Source: Paraburkholderia lacunae (GTDB lineage Bacteria; Pseudomonadota; Gammaproteobacteria; Burkholderiales; Burkholderiaceae). Taken from it: a DNA stretch of 64,000 nt. The stretch spans positions 1 through 64,000 of the forward strand of contig NZ_QHKS01000001.1 in NCBI RefSeq assembly GCF_003353175.1, written 5' to 3'. The translations under genes were made by a program, and so were the position numbers. Under the pieces are notes generated by a model. The model ran no database searches. It was not told the origin of the DNA and saw only the letters and a list, made by a program, of their open reading frames with translations. Shown here in pieces: positions 46,996-56,721 of this stretch (positions are counted from its first letter, which is position 1; the number at the start of each line of letters is the position of its first letter).

Positions 46996-47247
46996 ATGGA
47001 TGACCAGAACCTGATCGACATGGCGAACCGGATCGGCGATTTTTTCGATTCGATGCCAGACCGCGAAGAAGCGCTCGCCGGCATCGCCGATCATATCCAC
47101 CGCTTCTGGGAGCCGCGCATGCGGCGCGCGTTGCTGGCATCGCTCGACCACCCGGATGCCAGCGGCATCGCGATGTCGGGCATCGTCAAGGAAGCGCTCG
47201 TCAAACATCGCGAGCAGCTGACGCCAGCCGCGGCTTCTTTCGCGTAA
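46996..47247 (+). CDS. fdsD: NAD-dependent formate dehydrogenase delta subunit
   Basis: 83 residues (MDDQNLIDMANRIGDFFDSM at the start), matching the short FdsD family found at the end of fds operons. Its role is accessory: stability or maturation of the enzyme. The reading frame continues upstream through the 84-bp repeats, but that part encodes only repeat sequence. AGGAGG lies four bases before this ATG. No fdsC/fdhD gene precedes it here. Confidence 0.85.
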   Translation: MDDQNLIDMANRIGDFFDSMPDREEALAGIADHIHRFWEPRMRRALLASLDHPDASGIAMSGIVKEALVKHREQLTPAAASFA

Positions 47248-47311
47248 GCGCAACGCGCACGGCGGCATCGGCGGCCTCGGTGGCCGCCATTGCGCGACGG
47301 CGGCGGCCGGC

Positions 47312-49036
47312 TCAAAGCGCCGCCTGCTCCGGCACCACCCCGCCGACGGCGAACCACGCCTCGCAGTGCCGCAGCAAGCCATGCAAATCCGAGCCGGTGC
47401 GGCCGCGCGCCGCTACGTAACCATCCGGCCGCACCAGGTAGAACGACGGCCGCGTGCGGCCATACGATTCGGCCAGCGGCGGCGCGCCCTCGCCGCTCGT
47501 ATCCGTCACGCGCCAGATGCGCACCGCGCCCAGCAATACCTTGTCGACCTCGGCGGCGAGCCGATCCAGTTCCGTGTTCAGCGGCGGCTCGTGCTTGGCG
47601 GCCGGATCGAGCGGCGTTTCGTCGGCGGGAACAGGGCGCACCAGCAGAAACAGCGAAAAGAACGCTGGGTCGTGCAGATCGAAAATACAGCCGACGCCGG
47701 GCGCGCGGCCGAGCGGCCCGTCCACCACATGCACCAGCGCGTCCGGCGCGCGCTCGCCGGCGCGCGGGCCGCCGTCGAGTATGCGTTCGAACGTCAGCGG
47801 ACTGCGCCGATACTGGATCGACAATTCGCTGATCGTCAAACGCGCCGCATCGCGCAGCGGACCGAGCGCGGCCAGCACCGGCATCACACGTTCGCGCAGC
47901 AGCTTCAGCGGTCCGTGATCGGCCTCGGCCATCTGCGTGATGAAGCCGGTTTGCCGCAGCACGTCACGTTCGATCGGATGCCGCTCCAGATTGTAGGTAT
48001 CGAGCAGGCGGTCCGGCGCCGCGCCGTTGAGCACCCGCGCGATCTTCCAGCCGAGGTTGAAGGCTTCCTGAATGCCCGTGTTCATCCCTTGCGCGCCGGC
48101 CGGGCTGTGCACATGAGCGGCGTCGCCGGCAAGGAATACACGTCCGACGCGCAGCCGCTCCACCATCCGGCTGTTCAGATGGAAATACGACGACCACGCC
48201 AGGTCCGACACCGTGACCCGTTCGTTGACACGCCGCGCGACCAGCGCCCGGCATTCGTCGAGCGAAGGCGGCGGCACGATGTTCAGCGGCGGCTCGCCGA
48301 GCACCGCGGGCGTCGCGGGCGCGGCACTGGCGGCGGGCTCCGCCGGATGATCGGCAATCAGACGATGGCGGCCGTGGCCCATCGGAAACACTGCGACCAG
48401 ACCTTCACCGGAAGCGAAGATATGAAACTCGTCTTCGGGCCAATCGGTTTCGGCGTGCAGGTCGGCGAGCAGGAAAGTCTGCTCGAAAGTCTTGCCCACA
48501 AAGCTCAAACCGAGCCGGTGACGGATCGAGCTATGCGCGCCGTCGGCGGCGATCATGTACGACGGGTGCAGGGTCTCGGTGTGACCGCCGGCGCGGCGCA
48601 GCGTCGCCTGAATGCCGGCCGCGCCTTGCGAGAACATTGTCAGTTCGACGCCCCGTTCGATCGTCACGCCGAACGTCGCCAGATGCTCGGTCAACAGGCG
48701 CTCAGTGGTCGCCTGGTCAAGAAACAGCAGATACGGATAGCGCGTGTGCAGCGGATCGAAATCGAGCCGCGCGAGGCGGTGCCCATTCGAAAAGAGATTG
48801 GCGACGCGCGCCCGATGACCGAGTTCGAGAAACGGCTCGATCAAGCGATGCTGTTCGAGCAGTTCGAGCGTGCGCGCCTGGATGCCGATGGCCCGCGAGT
48901 GCGGGTTCGGCTGCATCGCCTTGTCGATCAGACGCACGGGAACGTGGGCACGCGCCAGGCTCATCGCCGCGGCGAGTCCGGTCGGACCCGCGCCGACGAT
49001 CAGCACCGGTGACGCGTCGTGGGGAGCAGCGTCCAT
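47312..49036 (-). CDS. FAD-dependent aromatic monooxygenase (PheA/TfdB/MhpA type)
   Basis: 574 residues from an ATG with CGGAG six bases upstream. FAD-binding motifs: VGAGPTGLAAAMSLARA, the DG motif AADGAHSSIRHRLGLS and GDAAHVHSPAGAQGMNTGIQEAFNLGW. A C-terminal thioredoxin-like domain completes the class A two-dinucleotide fold. The enzyme probably hydroxylates an aromatic ring or polyketide using NAD(P)H and oxygen; the substrate is not determinable. It is an isolated gene at the far end of the fds operon, on the opposite strand. Confidence 0.85.
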   Translation of the reverse strand: MDAAPHDASPVLIVGAGPTGLAAAMSLARAHVPVRLIDKAMQPNPHSRAIGIQARTLELLEQHRLIEPFLELGHRARVANLFSNGHRLARLDFDPLHTRYPYLLFLDQATTERLLTEHLATFGVTIERGVELTMFSQGAAGIQATLRRAGGHTETLHPSYMIAADGAHSSIRHRLGLSFVGKTFEQTFLLADLHAETDWPEDEFHIFASGEGLVAVFPMGHGRHRLIADHPAEPAASAAPATPAVLGEPPLNIVPPPSLDECRALVARRVNERVTVSDLAWSSYFHLNSRMVERLRVGRVFLAGDAAHVHSPAGAQGMNTGIQEAFNLGWKIARVLNGAAPDRLLDTYNLERHPIERDVLRQTGFITQMAEADHGPLKLLRERVMPVLAALGPLRDAARLTISELSIQYRRSPLTFERILDGGPRAGERAPDALVHVVDGPLGRAPGVGCIFDLHDPAFFSLFLLVRPVPADETPLDPAAKHEPPLNTELDRLAAEVDKVLLGAVRIWRVTDTSGEGAPPLAESYGRTRPSFYLVRPDGYVAARGRTGSDLHGLLRHCEAWFAVGGVVPEQAAL

Positions 49037-49150
49037 GCGGAACTCCGGAGGCAGCACTGCGCTCTAGTGTACGCCGCCCGCTTGCCGTTCGGCGGTGCGC
49101 TGCGTCAATCACGGAGCCGGCGCGGGCTTGACTCAGGATTTGCCCGAACC

Positions 49151-50398
49151 TCAATGCGCGTGCGGCGGATGATCCATCGCGCAGCGGTGCTCGGTGGTGC
49201 CGAGGTCGACTTGCAGCGTCGCGTGCTGCATCGCAAAACGTTCGCGCAGCGCGACGACCATGCCGTCGATCGACTCGTCTCCTGGGTGGCCCGCCGGCAT
49301 CACCAGATGCGCGCTGAGCGCATTGCCGGTGGTCGACAACGGCCAGACGTGCAGGTCGTGCACGTCGGTGACGCCCGGCTGGCCGGCGAGATAATCGCGG
49401 ATGCGTTGCAGGTCGACGCCGGGCGGCACGGCGTCGAGCGCGAGCCGCACCGAATCGCGCAGCAGTCCCCAGGTGCCGTACACGACCACCGCGACCACGA
49501 GCAGGCTCATCACCGGATCGAGCCAGCTCCAGTTGGTGCCGAGAATCACCAGACCGCTGATTGCGACCGCCGCCGAGATGCCTGCGTCCGCGGCCATATG
49601 CAGAAACGCGCCGCGAATGTTCAGGTCTTCCTTCTGGCCGCGCATGAAGAGCCACGCGGAAATCCCATTGACGACCATGCCGAGCGTCGCCACGACGAAC
49701 ACGGCGAGCCCCGCAACCGGCGCCGGATTCATCAGGCGTTCGAGCGCCTCGGCGACGATCAGGCCGCACGCGAACAGCAGCAGCCCCGCATTGGCGAGCG
49801 ACGCGAGAATGGACGAGCTGCCGTAGCCGAACGTGTAACGCGCCGACGGACGACGCCTGGCGAGCCAGGTGGCGCCCCAGGCGAGCAGCAGGCCGAGCAC
49901 GTCCGAGAGATTGTGGCCGGCGTCGGCGAGCAACGCGGTGGAATGCGCGATCACGCCGTAGATGCCCTGAATCACCACGATCGCGACGTTCAGCGCGACG
50001 GCGAGCGCGAAGGCTCGGCCGTGGCCTGCGACCGGTGCGTGGGCGTGGTGATGGTGGCCGGCGTGACTGTGGCTGTGGTTATGTCCGGCGTGGCCCGCGT
50101 GGTGGTCGTCGCCGTGGCTATGCTGATGTCCAGGCTCTGCGTGACCGCCCGCGCCCTGCGCGGGGGTCGAATGGGCGTGAGCCGCGCCATGCTCATGCTC
50201 ATGCTCATGCTCATGCTCATGCTCATGCTCGTGCTCGTGCTCGTGCTCGTGCCCGGCATGATCGTCAGCGGCAGCGGCCTCGCCGTCGATGCGCGTGTCT
50301 TCGCCGTCGATTCCGTCAAGCGCCCCGTCGAACCACACCGGCGCGTGCTCGTCCTCCCGCTCTTCGGCGGCACGGTTCGGGATGGTGGTTTTCTTCAT
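49151..50398 (-). CDS. Cation diffusion facilitator (zinc-type efflux transporter)
   Basis: 415 residues. The N-terminal cytoplasmic part has about 11 His-Glu pairs in succession followed by several other His-rich stretches, a probable zinc sponge. The CDF membrane domain follows, with metal residues in ADAGHNLSDVLGLL and FLHMAADAG, and a C-terminal CDF domain (DVHDLHVWPL). It exports Zn2+ or related metals to the periplasm. Its start codon overlaps the arsR stop (ATGA), so both form an operon under ArsR control. Confidence 0.92.
   Translation of the reverse strand: MKKTTIPNRAAEEREDEHAPVWFDGALDGIDGEDTRIDGEAAAADDHAGHEHEHEHEHEHEHEHEHEHEHGAAHAHSTPAQGAGGHAEPGHQHSHGDDHHAGHAGHNHSHSHAGHHHHAHAPVAGHGRAFALAVALNVAIVVIQGIYGVIAHSTALLADAGHNLSDVLGLLLAWGATWLARRRPSARYTFGYGSSSILASLANAGLLLFACGLIVAEALERLMNPAPVAGLAVFVVATLGMVVNGISAWLFMRGQKEDLNIRGAFLHMAADAGISAAVAISGLVILGTNWSWLDPVMSLLVVAVVVYGTWGLLRDSVRLALDAVPPGVDLQRIRDYLAGQPGVTDVHDLHVWPLSTTGNALSAHLVMPAGHPGDESIDGMVVALRERFAMQHATLQVDLGTTEHRCAMDHPPHAH
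50188..50252 (-). repeat. Hexanucleotide simple repeat encoding His-Glu
   Basis: About ten copies of CATGCTC-type and CGTGCTC-type hexamers (GAGCAT/GAGCAC on the coding strand) lie inside the transporter gene. In-frame slippage would change the number of HE pairs. Confidence 0.9.
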
Positions 50399-50742
50399 GA
50401 CAGATCCACAGGAAGTTCGGCGGCCGGTTCGGCCACATGCTCGAGCATACCGGCCAGCATCGCGCTGATGTGACGGTCGGCGGCAAGGTAAAACACCTGC
50501 TTGCCCTGCCGCTCCGCACGCACGACACGCGCCGCGCGCAACAGCCGCAGATGGTGGCTCACCAGCGAAGGCGACAAACCCAGCGCCTCGGCAATCGCGC
50601 CAACCGCGCGCCGTTCGTCCAGACATGCGAGCACGATGCGCAAGCGCGTCGGATCGCCCAGCAGGCGGAACAGATCGGCCAGCGGCACGATGGTGTCCGG
50701 CGAACGGTCTGCGAAGCTGACAGGCAGGGGGATGGAAGCCAT
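50395..50742 (-). CDS. ArsR-family metal-sensing repressor
   Basis: 115 residues from the ATG at MASIPLPVSFADRS; an ATG eight codons upstream is also open. The winged helix SPSLVSHHLRLLRAARVV is intact. The last helix has DRHISAMLAGMLEHVAE, whose Asp/His and His/Glu spacing fits the alpha5 zinc site of CzrA/SmtB-type sensors. It probably releases DNA on Zn2+ or Co2+. It controls itself and the CDF gene that overlaps its end. Confidence 0.87.
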   Translation of the reverse strand: MASIPLPVSFADRSPDTIVPLADLFRLLGDPTRLRIVLACLDERRAVGAIAEALGLSPSLVSHHLRLLRAARVVRAERQGKQVFYLAADRHISAMLAGMLEHVAEPAAELPVDLS

Positions 50743-50762
50743 AACAAGCACGACATCGACAT

Positions 50763-50784
50763 ACATATGAACAGGTATTCACAT
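50763..50784. promoter_or_regulatory. Candidate ArsR/SmtB-type operator
   Basis: CATATGAAC-AGGTAT-TCACATG: an imperfect 12-2-12-like palindrome with TGAA/TTCA cores, 21 bp before the repressor's ATG (50742). The placement and sequence fit operators of the SmtB/CzrA family. Confidence 0.55.
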
Positions 50785-50880
50785 GATATAAGTGATGACG
50801 CACCAGGTCAAATCCGGAGCGGCGCCGACGAGTGTGGGAAAATGCGGCGTTCGCCTTACCCGAAATCCCATCCCTCCGTC

Positions 50881-52728
50881 ATGCAACCTGTTTTTGACCG
50901 CGCTTACGCGGCGCATCGTGACGGTCGCCTCGACGACGCCGAGCGCGGCTATCGCGCGACGCTCGACGGCAATCCGACGCACGTCGATGCGCTGCACCTG
51001 CTGGGCGTACTGCGCCACCAGCAGGGCCAGCACGCCGAAGCCGCCGAGCTCGTGCGGCGCGCGGTCAACCTGCGCCCGGAAGACGCCGCGCTGCAACTGA
51101 ACCTCGGCAACGCGCTGAAGGCGCTGGGCAAACTCGACGATGCGATCGAGCAATTTCGCAATGCGCTGACGCTCGCGCCGTCCTTCCCGATGGCGCACTA
51201 CAACCTCGGCAACGCCTATGCGGCGGCAGGCCGTCACGAAGACGCAGCCGACGCGTTCGAGAAATCGCTGCGTCTGCAGCCGCAGGACGCGTCATCGCAT
51301 AACAATCTCGGCAACGCGTTGCATGCGCTCGGGCGCCATACGGAGGCGATCGCGTCGTTCCAGCGCGCGCTTGAATTGCGCCCCGGGCATGCGGGCGCGC
51401 TCAACAACATGGGCATGTCGCTCAACGCGCTCGGCCACGCGGACGAGGCGATCCCGCGCTTTCGCGCGGCGCTGGCCGCCGAGCCGCGCTTCGTTGCCGC
51501 GCATTTCAACCTTGCCAATACGCTCGACGCCACCGGCCGCCACGCGGAAGCCGTCGCCTCGTTCCAGGCGACGCTCGCCTTGCAGCCCAACCTGCCGCCC
51601 GCGATCTTCGGCCTCGGCAACGCCCTTGCGGCATCGGGTCGCCATGCGCAGGCGCTGCCGTATTTCGAGCGCTCGGTCGGGTTCGATCCGCAATTCGCGC
51701 TCGCGTGGCTGAGTCTGGGCACTACACACCAGGCGCTGGGCGGGCACGCCGCGGCTGTGCGCGCGTTCGATCAAGCGCTGCGCTTGCGCCCCGACCTCGC
51801 CTCCGCACATATGAACCGCGCGTTTGCGTGGCTTGCGCAGCGCGATTTCGCGCGTGGACTGCCCGAATACGAATGGCGGCTGCAAAACACGGCACAACCC
51901 GTGATGCAGACGCTGCCGCGCTGGCACGGCGAGCCGATCGAAGCGCGCACGCTGTTCGTGCACGCGGAACAGGGTTTCGGCGATACGCTGCAGTTCGTGC
52001 GCTTCGTGCCGCTGGCGGCGCAACGCGCGGCCCGCGTCGTACTCGAGGTGCAGCCGCAGTTGCTGCCGCTCCTCGCGCCTGCCGCGCAAGCCTGGCGCGT
52101 GACGCTGATCGCCCAGGGCGCAGCGCGTCCGGCCGCGGATCTGCAATGTCCGCTGCTGAGCCTGCCGCTCGCGCTCGGCACGACCTGCGACACGATTCCC
52201 GCCCGCATGCCCTACCTCAGCGCCCCCCCGACTTACCGCCGCAAATGGCGCGGCTCGCTTGGCGGCCACGCGAAACGCAAAATCGGCATTGCGTGGTCGG
52301 GACGCATCCAGCAGAACGAAAACCGTTCGATGCCGCTCGGCGCGCTCGAGCCGCTCTTCGCACTCGAGGGCATCGACTGGATCGTGCTGCAGCCCGCCCT
52401 GAGCGACGACGAAAGCGCCGCGCTCGACGCGCATCCGCGGGCCACGTCGATTCATCGCTTCGATACGCGGATCGGCGACTTTGCGGACACCGCCGCGATC
52501 ATCGAGCGGCTCGACGCGGTAGTGTCGATCGACACGTCGATTGCTCACCTCGCCGGCGCGCTGAACAAGCCGCTTTGGCTGATGCTGCCGTTCGCGGCGG
52601 ATTGGCGCTGGTTCGTCGGCGAAACGCGCAGTCCGTGGTATCCGGGCGCGACGCTGTTGCGCCAGCCGCAGCCGGGCGCGTGGGGCGAGCTGGTCGAAGC
52701 GGTGGCTGACGAATTGCGCCGCGGCTAG
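50881..52728 (+). CDS. TPR repeat protein with glycosyltransferase-like C-terminal domain
   Basis: 615 residues. About ten tetratricopeptide repeats (residues 1-340; ALGKLDDAIEQFRNALTLAP is a typical unit) lead into a C-terminal domain with features of glycosyltransferase family 9/41 (SIAHLAGALNKPLWLMLPF). Similar Burkholderia proteins are of unknown substrate. An earlier ATG at 50842 would add 13 residues; neither has a strong ribosome-binding site. It stands alone and is followed by a terminator. Confidence 0.8.
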   Translation: MQPVFDRAYAAHRDGRLDDAERGYRATLDGNPTHVDALHLLGVLRHQQGQHAEAAELVRRAVNLRPEDAALQLNLGNALKALGKLDDAIEQFRNALTLAPSFPMAHYNLGNAYAAAGRHEDAADAFEKSLRLQPQDASSHNNLGNALHALGRHTEAIASFQRALELRPGHAGALNNMGMSLNALGHADEAIPRFRAALAAEPRFVAAHFNLANTLDATGRHAEAVASFQATLALQPNLPPAIFGLGNALAASGRHAQALPYFERSVGFDPQFALAWLSLGTTHQALGGHAAAVRAFDQALRLRPDLASAHMNRAFAWLAQRDFARGLPEYEWRLQNTAQPVMQTLPRWHGEPIEARTLFVHAEQGFGDTLQFVRFVPLAAQRAARVVLEVQPQLLPLLAPAAQAWRVTLIAQGAARPAADLQCPLLSLPLALGTTCDTIPARMPYLSAPPTYRRKWRGSLGGHAKRKIGIAWSGRIQQNENRSMPLGALEPLFALEGIDWIVLQPALSDDESAALDAHPRATSIHRFDTRIGDFADTAAIIERLDAVVSIDTSIAHLAGALNKPLWLMLPFAADWRWFVGETRSPWYPGATLLRQPQPGAWGELVEAVADELRRG

Positions 52729-52851
52729 CGGCTGCCGTGCGGTTCAATCCCGTCGTCGGCAACTTCTAGCATCGGCTCGTCTCGACCGGAAAGCCCCGAA
52801 AAGTGGCTCTGGTGGCCTGTAAGCGGAAGCTGCTGACAATCCTCAACGCGA

Positions 52852-52896
52852 TTGCAAAAACGAGAAAGCCGTGGGATGAATCCATCCACACGGCTT
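52852..52896 (-). terminator. Terminator for the MFS gene
   Basis: Stem AAGCCGTGGGATG / CATCC-a-CACGGCTT (52866-52896, 13 bp with one bulge), followed on the minus strand by TCTCGTTTTTGC. It lies about 100 bp beyond the MFS gene's stop. Confidence 0.6.
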
Positions 52897-52921
52897 GACT
52901 GGTAAGACGGTTGCTCATTAC

Positions 52922-52951
52922 CCCCGCACTCGTAAGAGCACGGGGTTTTTT
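52922..52951 (+). terminator. Terminator of the TPR gene
   Basis: CCCCGCACTC-GTAA-GAGCACGGGG with one mismatch, followed by six T. It is oriented to end the rightward TPR gene. Confidence 0.75.
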
Positions 52952-52995
52952 GCTGCTGATCCAAAGGCACCCAGGGTGCCTAAGGCAAGCCGACG

Positions 52996-54300
52996 CTATG
53001 CCGCCCGATACTGATTGCGCGACTCCGGCGTGCGATACAGCACCAGCGTGGCAATCAAGCCGCAGATCGCCGCGACGCCGAGGAACAGGCCAGGCGCGGC
53101 CTTATTGTTGGTGGTATGAATCAGCAGCGTCGAGATGGCCGGCGTGAAGCCGCCAATCGTGGTCGCGAGACTGTAGGCGAGCGAGAAGCCGGCGGTGCGC
53201 ACTTCGACCGGCATCACTTCGGTCAGCGCCACCACCATGGCGCCGTTGTAGCTGCCGTACAGGAACGACAGCCACAATTCGACCGCCAGCAACCGCGCGA
53301 ACGACGGTTCCGCGACCAGCCATTGCAGCGCCGGATAAGCGGTGACGATCGTCAGGGCCGTGAACGCCAGCAGCACCGGACGACGGCCGATGCGGTCCGA
53401 CAGCGCGCCCGCAAGCGGCAGCCAGATCAGATTCGACAGGCCGATACAGACAGTGACGATCAGCGTATCGATCGACGACAGCTTCAGCACTTCCTTGCCG
53501 AAGGTCGGCGTGTAAGCGGTGATCATGTAGAACGACACCGTGGTCATGATGACCATGCCCATGCCGCCCAGCACGGTGCCCCAGTTCGCGGCCATTGTCT
53601 TCAGGATCTCGCCCATGCTCGGATGATGCTTGCGCGCGGTGAACTCCTCGGTTTCCTGCAACGAACGGCGGATCAGGAACAGGAACGGCACGATCAGGCA
53701 GCCGATCAGGAACGGCACGCGCCAGCCCCAGGCGGTCATCTGGTCGGCCGGCAAAAACTTGTTGAGCAACACGCCGATCAGCGCGGCGAACACCACGGCG
53801 ACCTGCTGGCTGCCCGACTGCCACGCGCAATAGAATCCCTTGTTGCCCTTGGTGGCGATCTCCGACAGATACACCGAGACGCCGCCCAGTTCGACGCCTG
53901 CGGAGAAGCCCTGCAACAGCCGGCCGCCTAGCACGAGCACCGGCGCGAGCACGCCGATCGTCGCATAGCCTGGAATCGACGCGACCGTAAGCGTGCCGAG
54001 CGCCATCAGGCCGAGCGTGAGGATCAGGCCTTTACGCCGGCCGTGATGGTCGATGTACGCGCCGAGCACGATCGCGCCCAGCGGCCGCATCAGGAAGCCC
54101 GCGCCGAACACGGACAGCGACAGCATCAGCGAGGCGAATTCGTTGCCGCTCGGGAAGTAGGTCTTGGCGATCGCGGATGCGTAATAGCCGTAGACCATGA
54201 AGTCGTACATTTCAAGAAAGTTGCCGCTGACGACGCGGAAAACTGTCTTGACCTTGGATTCTTGGGACGAAGCCGGGTTGGCGGGTGACGCGGTAGACAT
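52996..54300 (-). CDS. MFS transporter, citrate/proline-betaine (CitA/ProP) type
   Basis: 434 residues from an ATG with AGAGAG nearby; an in-frame GTG nine codons earlier is less likely. Twelve predicted membrane segments, with the MFS motif [20 protein letters not shown] and a long central loop. The family (TC 2.A.1.6, metabolite:H+ symporters) imports citrate, tricarballylate, alpha-ketoglutarate or osmolytes. The actual substrate cannot be told from sequence. Single gene, opposite strand to the GNAT gene. Confidence 0.85.
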   Translation of the reverse strand: MSTASPANPASSQESKVKTVFRVVSGNFLEMYDFMVYGYYASAIAKTYFPSGNEFASLMLSLSVFGAGFLMRPLGAIVLGAYIDHHGRRKGLILTLGLMALGTLTVASIPGYATIGVLAPVLVLGGRLLQGFSAGVELGGVSVYLSEIATKGNKGFYCAWQSGSQQVAVVFAALIGVLLNKFLPADQMTAWGWRVPFLIGCLIVPFLFLIRRSLQETEEFTARKHHPSMGEILKTMAANWGTVLGGMGMVIMTTVSFYMITAYTPTFGKEVLKLSSIDTLIVTVCIGLSNLIWLPLAGALSDRIGRRPVLLAFTALTIVTAYPALQWLVAEPSFARLLAVELWLSFLYGSYNGAMVVALTEVMPVEVRTAGFSLAYSLATTIGGFTPAISTLLIHTTNNKAAPGLFLGVAAICGLIATLVLYRTPESRNQYRAA

Positions 54301-54602
54301 GACACTCTCTGAAAAACCCGTCGCCACACGGACCGGCGGCGATCAGGCAGTTGAAACGATCCACTGCGCTCGGCAAGCGGATGCCACGGCACAATGAAAG
54401 GCTGCGCCGGGGGCGCAGGATCCTCAGGCCAAACGCATGACTGCGATATCAGGGTAAACGTTGCGAATTGTCCGAAGTCCGCAACGCGCAATGTTACCGC
54501 TCCCGCCGCTGTCGCGTAAAACATACAGTTTCATTGCAAACTCCGCCGGGCGGGCCGCGCAGTACACTTTGCAGTTGAACACTTCCGTTGATTGCCATCC
54601 CG
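54301..54602. other. Divergent intergenic region MFS-GNAT
   Basis: 302 bp containing the divergent promoter regions of the MFS and GNAT genes. No gene or clear motif was recognised. Confidence 0.5.
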
Positions 54603-55127
54603 ATGCAAACTGCCCACGCTATTTCGCTGCGCCCCGCGACCCTCGCGGACGCCGCGCTGATCGCTTCGATCCACAGCATCAGTTGGCAGGCCACTTACCG
54701 CGGTCTGTTGCCCGACGCGTTCCTTGACGGCGAAGTCACCAGGGAGCGCGCCGCCTATTGGGAAGCGCGTCTGAGCGCACCGGGCGGCGAGCGCCGCATC
54801 GTGCTGATCGCCGAACTCGCGGGTGAGCCGATCGGCTTCGTGTGCGTCGAACGGCAACCGGAGTCGGTGTGGGGCGTGCTGCTCGACAACCTGCACACGC
54901 TGCCGGCGCATCAGGGCATCGGCGTGGGCAAGCTGCTGATGCGCGCCGCCGAAGACTGGGCGCGTGCGCAAGGCGAAGCGCAGCTCTATCTATATGTGCT
55001 CGAAGGCAATACGGCGGCGATCGGCTTCTATGAACGGCAAGGCTGGCAGTTCGTCGGCGCCGAACCCGATCATATGGGCGGCGTGGATATTACTGCGTTG
55101 CGCTATGTGTACCCGCTGGATCGATAG
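54603..55127 (+). CDS. GNAT family N-acetyltransferase
   Basis: 174 residues from the ATG at MQTAHAISLRPATLADA; the frame is open five codons earlier. The acetyl-CoA motif LDNLHTLPAHQGIGVGKLLMRAAEDWARAQG contains the Q/RxxGxG/A signature (QGIGVGKLL). The C-terminal part has YLYVLEGNTAAIGFYERQGW, which is typical of RimI/RimL-like or small-molecule acetylases. The substrate is unknown. Followed by a possible 41-codon frame and a terminator. Confidence 0.88.
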   Translation: MQTAHAISLRPATLADAALIASIHSISWQATYRGLLPDAFLDGEVTRERAAYWEARLSAPGGERRIVLIAELAGEPIGFVCVERQPESVWGVLLDNLHTLPAHQGIGVGKLLMRAAEDWARAQGEAQLYLYVLEGNTAAIGFYERQGWQFVGAEPDHMGGVDITALRYVYPLDR

Positions 55128-55491
55128 AACTGGCGCGCCTGGTTTGATCGTTGTCCAGACTCATACAAACCGGGACCCTCTTGTCAGACCATCAGACCAT
55201 CAGACCAGTCCGATCGCCGGTCACGCCGCTTCCCGGCATCATCTTCCGCATCCCGAAGGGTTCATGGTGAAAACGCGCACGTGCCAGCGGGATCGACTGG
55301 GTGAATTCCTGTTACAGCGCCCCGCCGACCTCGAACAGGCAGCCAGGATGGTCGAACAGTCAGTGCGCATCGACAACCATGAACCGTGAGCGACCGCATG
55401 CCGCTCTCAATTACAAAACGCCCGATGCGGTGCATCGGGCGTTTCAGTGAGCCAGGACTGTCAGCCTATTCCAGGACTTGACAGCTTCCGC
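55128..55491. other. Intergenic region GNAT-DUF2968
   Basis: 364 bp. It contains a weak 41-codon open frame (ATG at 55264, with GAAGG just upstream) that I do not call as a gene and the strong bidirectional terminator at 55416-55444 that lies between the converging GNAT and DUF2968 units. Confidence 0.5.
55416..55444. terminator. Bidirectional terminator
   Basis: AAACGCCCGATGC-GGT-GCATCGGGCGTTT: a perfect 13-bp stem with a 3-nt loop and T-runs on both strands, between converging genes. Confidence 0.88.
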
Positions 55492-56244
55492 CTACTTTTG
55501 CGCCGGCAACCCCAGCTCGGTCTGCCGCTGCAACCGCATCACTTCGCTTTGCACCCGACGCAACTGCGCCTGCGCCCTTTCCTTGTCTGCGTGCAGCGCT
55601 GCCGCTTCGCCCTGCGTTTGCCGCTGATAATCGTTGACCTTGGCCTGTTGCGTACGGGCGACGTCGAGATCGGCCTGCAGCTGCTTCGCGCGATCTTCCG
55701 ACAGCGCGATGATGTCCTCGATAAAAGCCTTCTGCGCCTGCAATTGCGTGCGGCGAATCTCGACATCCGCGAGTTGCACGGTTTGCTGGACAAAGCCGGC
55801 GTAGACCGCTTCGGCCCGCGCCATGTCTTTTGACTTGATCACACGCCAGAAATGCTTGTCTTGAAATAGCGCGACGTAATACGCCATTTCCTGCGGATAG
55901 AAAAACAGGCTCGCACCATAACTGCCGTTATAAGTTGTACGCAGTTCACTCAGCTTCGCGTCGTGAATCATCTGCATCAACTCGGCGACATTGCCTTGTG
56001 CATCGCTCGCCGTGCCCGACTCCGATATGCCCGATGCGGATATGCCCGATGCCGGTATGGCCGAGCTGGCGCTGCGTAGCGCGGCGGCGACCGGCTGCGG
56101 CGTGAGCGTATTCATGGCCGGCCGGGTGCCGGCCAGAGGCGCGGCTTCGTCATTCGACGCTGCCAGCACGAGGCCGCCTTGCTGCAACAGCGCACACGAG
56201 GTCGCGAGCAGCATGGTGCGCCGTACAACTAAGGGGTACTTCAT
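55492..56244 (-). CDS. DUF2968 protein, exported with long coiled coil
   Basis: 250 residues from the ATG at MKYPLVVRRTMLLATS, which has GGAG nine bases upstream. A signal peptide ends near residue 30 (GGLVLAAS). Residues 60-85 contain a Ser/Gly/Ile-rich repeat (SGISASGISESG). The C-terminal 110 residues form a coiled coil rich in Glu, Gln and Arg. This matches the DUF2968 family, known from Burkholderia and of unknown function. Alternative starts lie further upstream. Single gene. Confidence 0.75.
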   Translation of the reverse strand: MKYPLVVRRTMLLATSCALLQQGGLVLAASNDEAAPLAGTRPAMNTLTPQPVAAALRSASSAIPASGISASGISESGTASDAQGNVAELMQMIHDAKLSELRTTYNGSYGASLFFYPQEMAYYVALFQDKHFWRVIKSKDMARAEAVYAGFVQQTVQLADVEIRRTQLQAQKAFIEDIIALSEDRAKQLQADLDVARTQQAKVNDYQRQTQGEAAALHADKERAQAQLRRVQSEVMRLQRQTELGLPAQK

Positions 56245-56721
56245 ACGTGCATGCTCCATGCAAATCCAAAACAGCCGTGGATTATCGCCCGGATTAGTCA
56301 TTAAACGAAGCATTCAAGTGTCGCGCGCCCGCACTTTAAATCGAGATAAATCGATAGCGGATGATTTGGCCAGGTGAATCCATCAATCGCGCAATAAACG
56401 CTTTCGCAGACGCCCCAAACGCAACGATCCGACTCCTGCGGATGCTTGCAATCCGTGTTGGATTCGCGCCAATCCAACGCTAATCGTGAACCGCAATATG
56501 GAGATAGATGGATGGACCCAGGCGCGCGTTATATCGCATACCTGACTATCTTATAAACGCGGATACGAGTGACCGGCAAATCGAACGCCTGCCGGCGATA
56601 GGTCTGAAAAAACAAGCGGGAAAGAAGCGAAAGGAAAAATGCTGCACGAGACGCCGCACCCAACAACAGGGTGGCGTCTCGTGCACATCGGCTTCATCAA
56701 CGCGGATCCAGGAGCGCGGCT
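56245..56721. other. Intergenic region DUF2968 to glutamine-amidotransferase gene
   Basis: 477 bp that holds the downstream gene's terminator and the DUF2968 gene's upstream region. No gene is supported. It includes several A/T-rich stretches and a short GTAATC-like palindrome but nothing else recognised. Confidence 0.5.
56635..56685 (-). terminator. Rho-independent terminator of the amidotransferase gene
   Basis: TGCACGAGACGC / GCGTCTCGTGCA (12 bp, 56643-56685) with an inner CACCC/GGGTG stem; on the minus strand it is followed by GCATTTTTCC. A long, stable hairpin just after the stop codon at 56722. Confidence 0.85.

Noticed and set aside
43770..47084. A 1104-codon open frame on the minus strand opposite fdsA
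   Set aside because: Antisense frame without stops, as often seen opposite GC-rich genes; fdsA on the plus strand has full cofactor motifs and operon context.
55264..55389. 41-codon frame after the GNAT gene, with GAAGG before the ATG
   Set aside because: Too short to judge, no motif and no context; left as a note rather than called.
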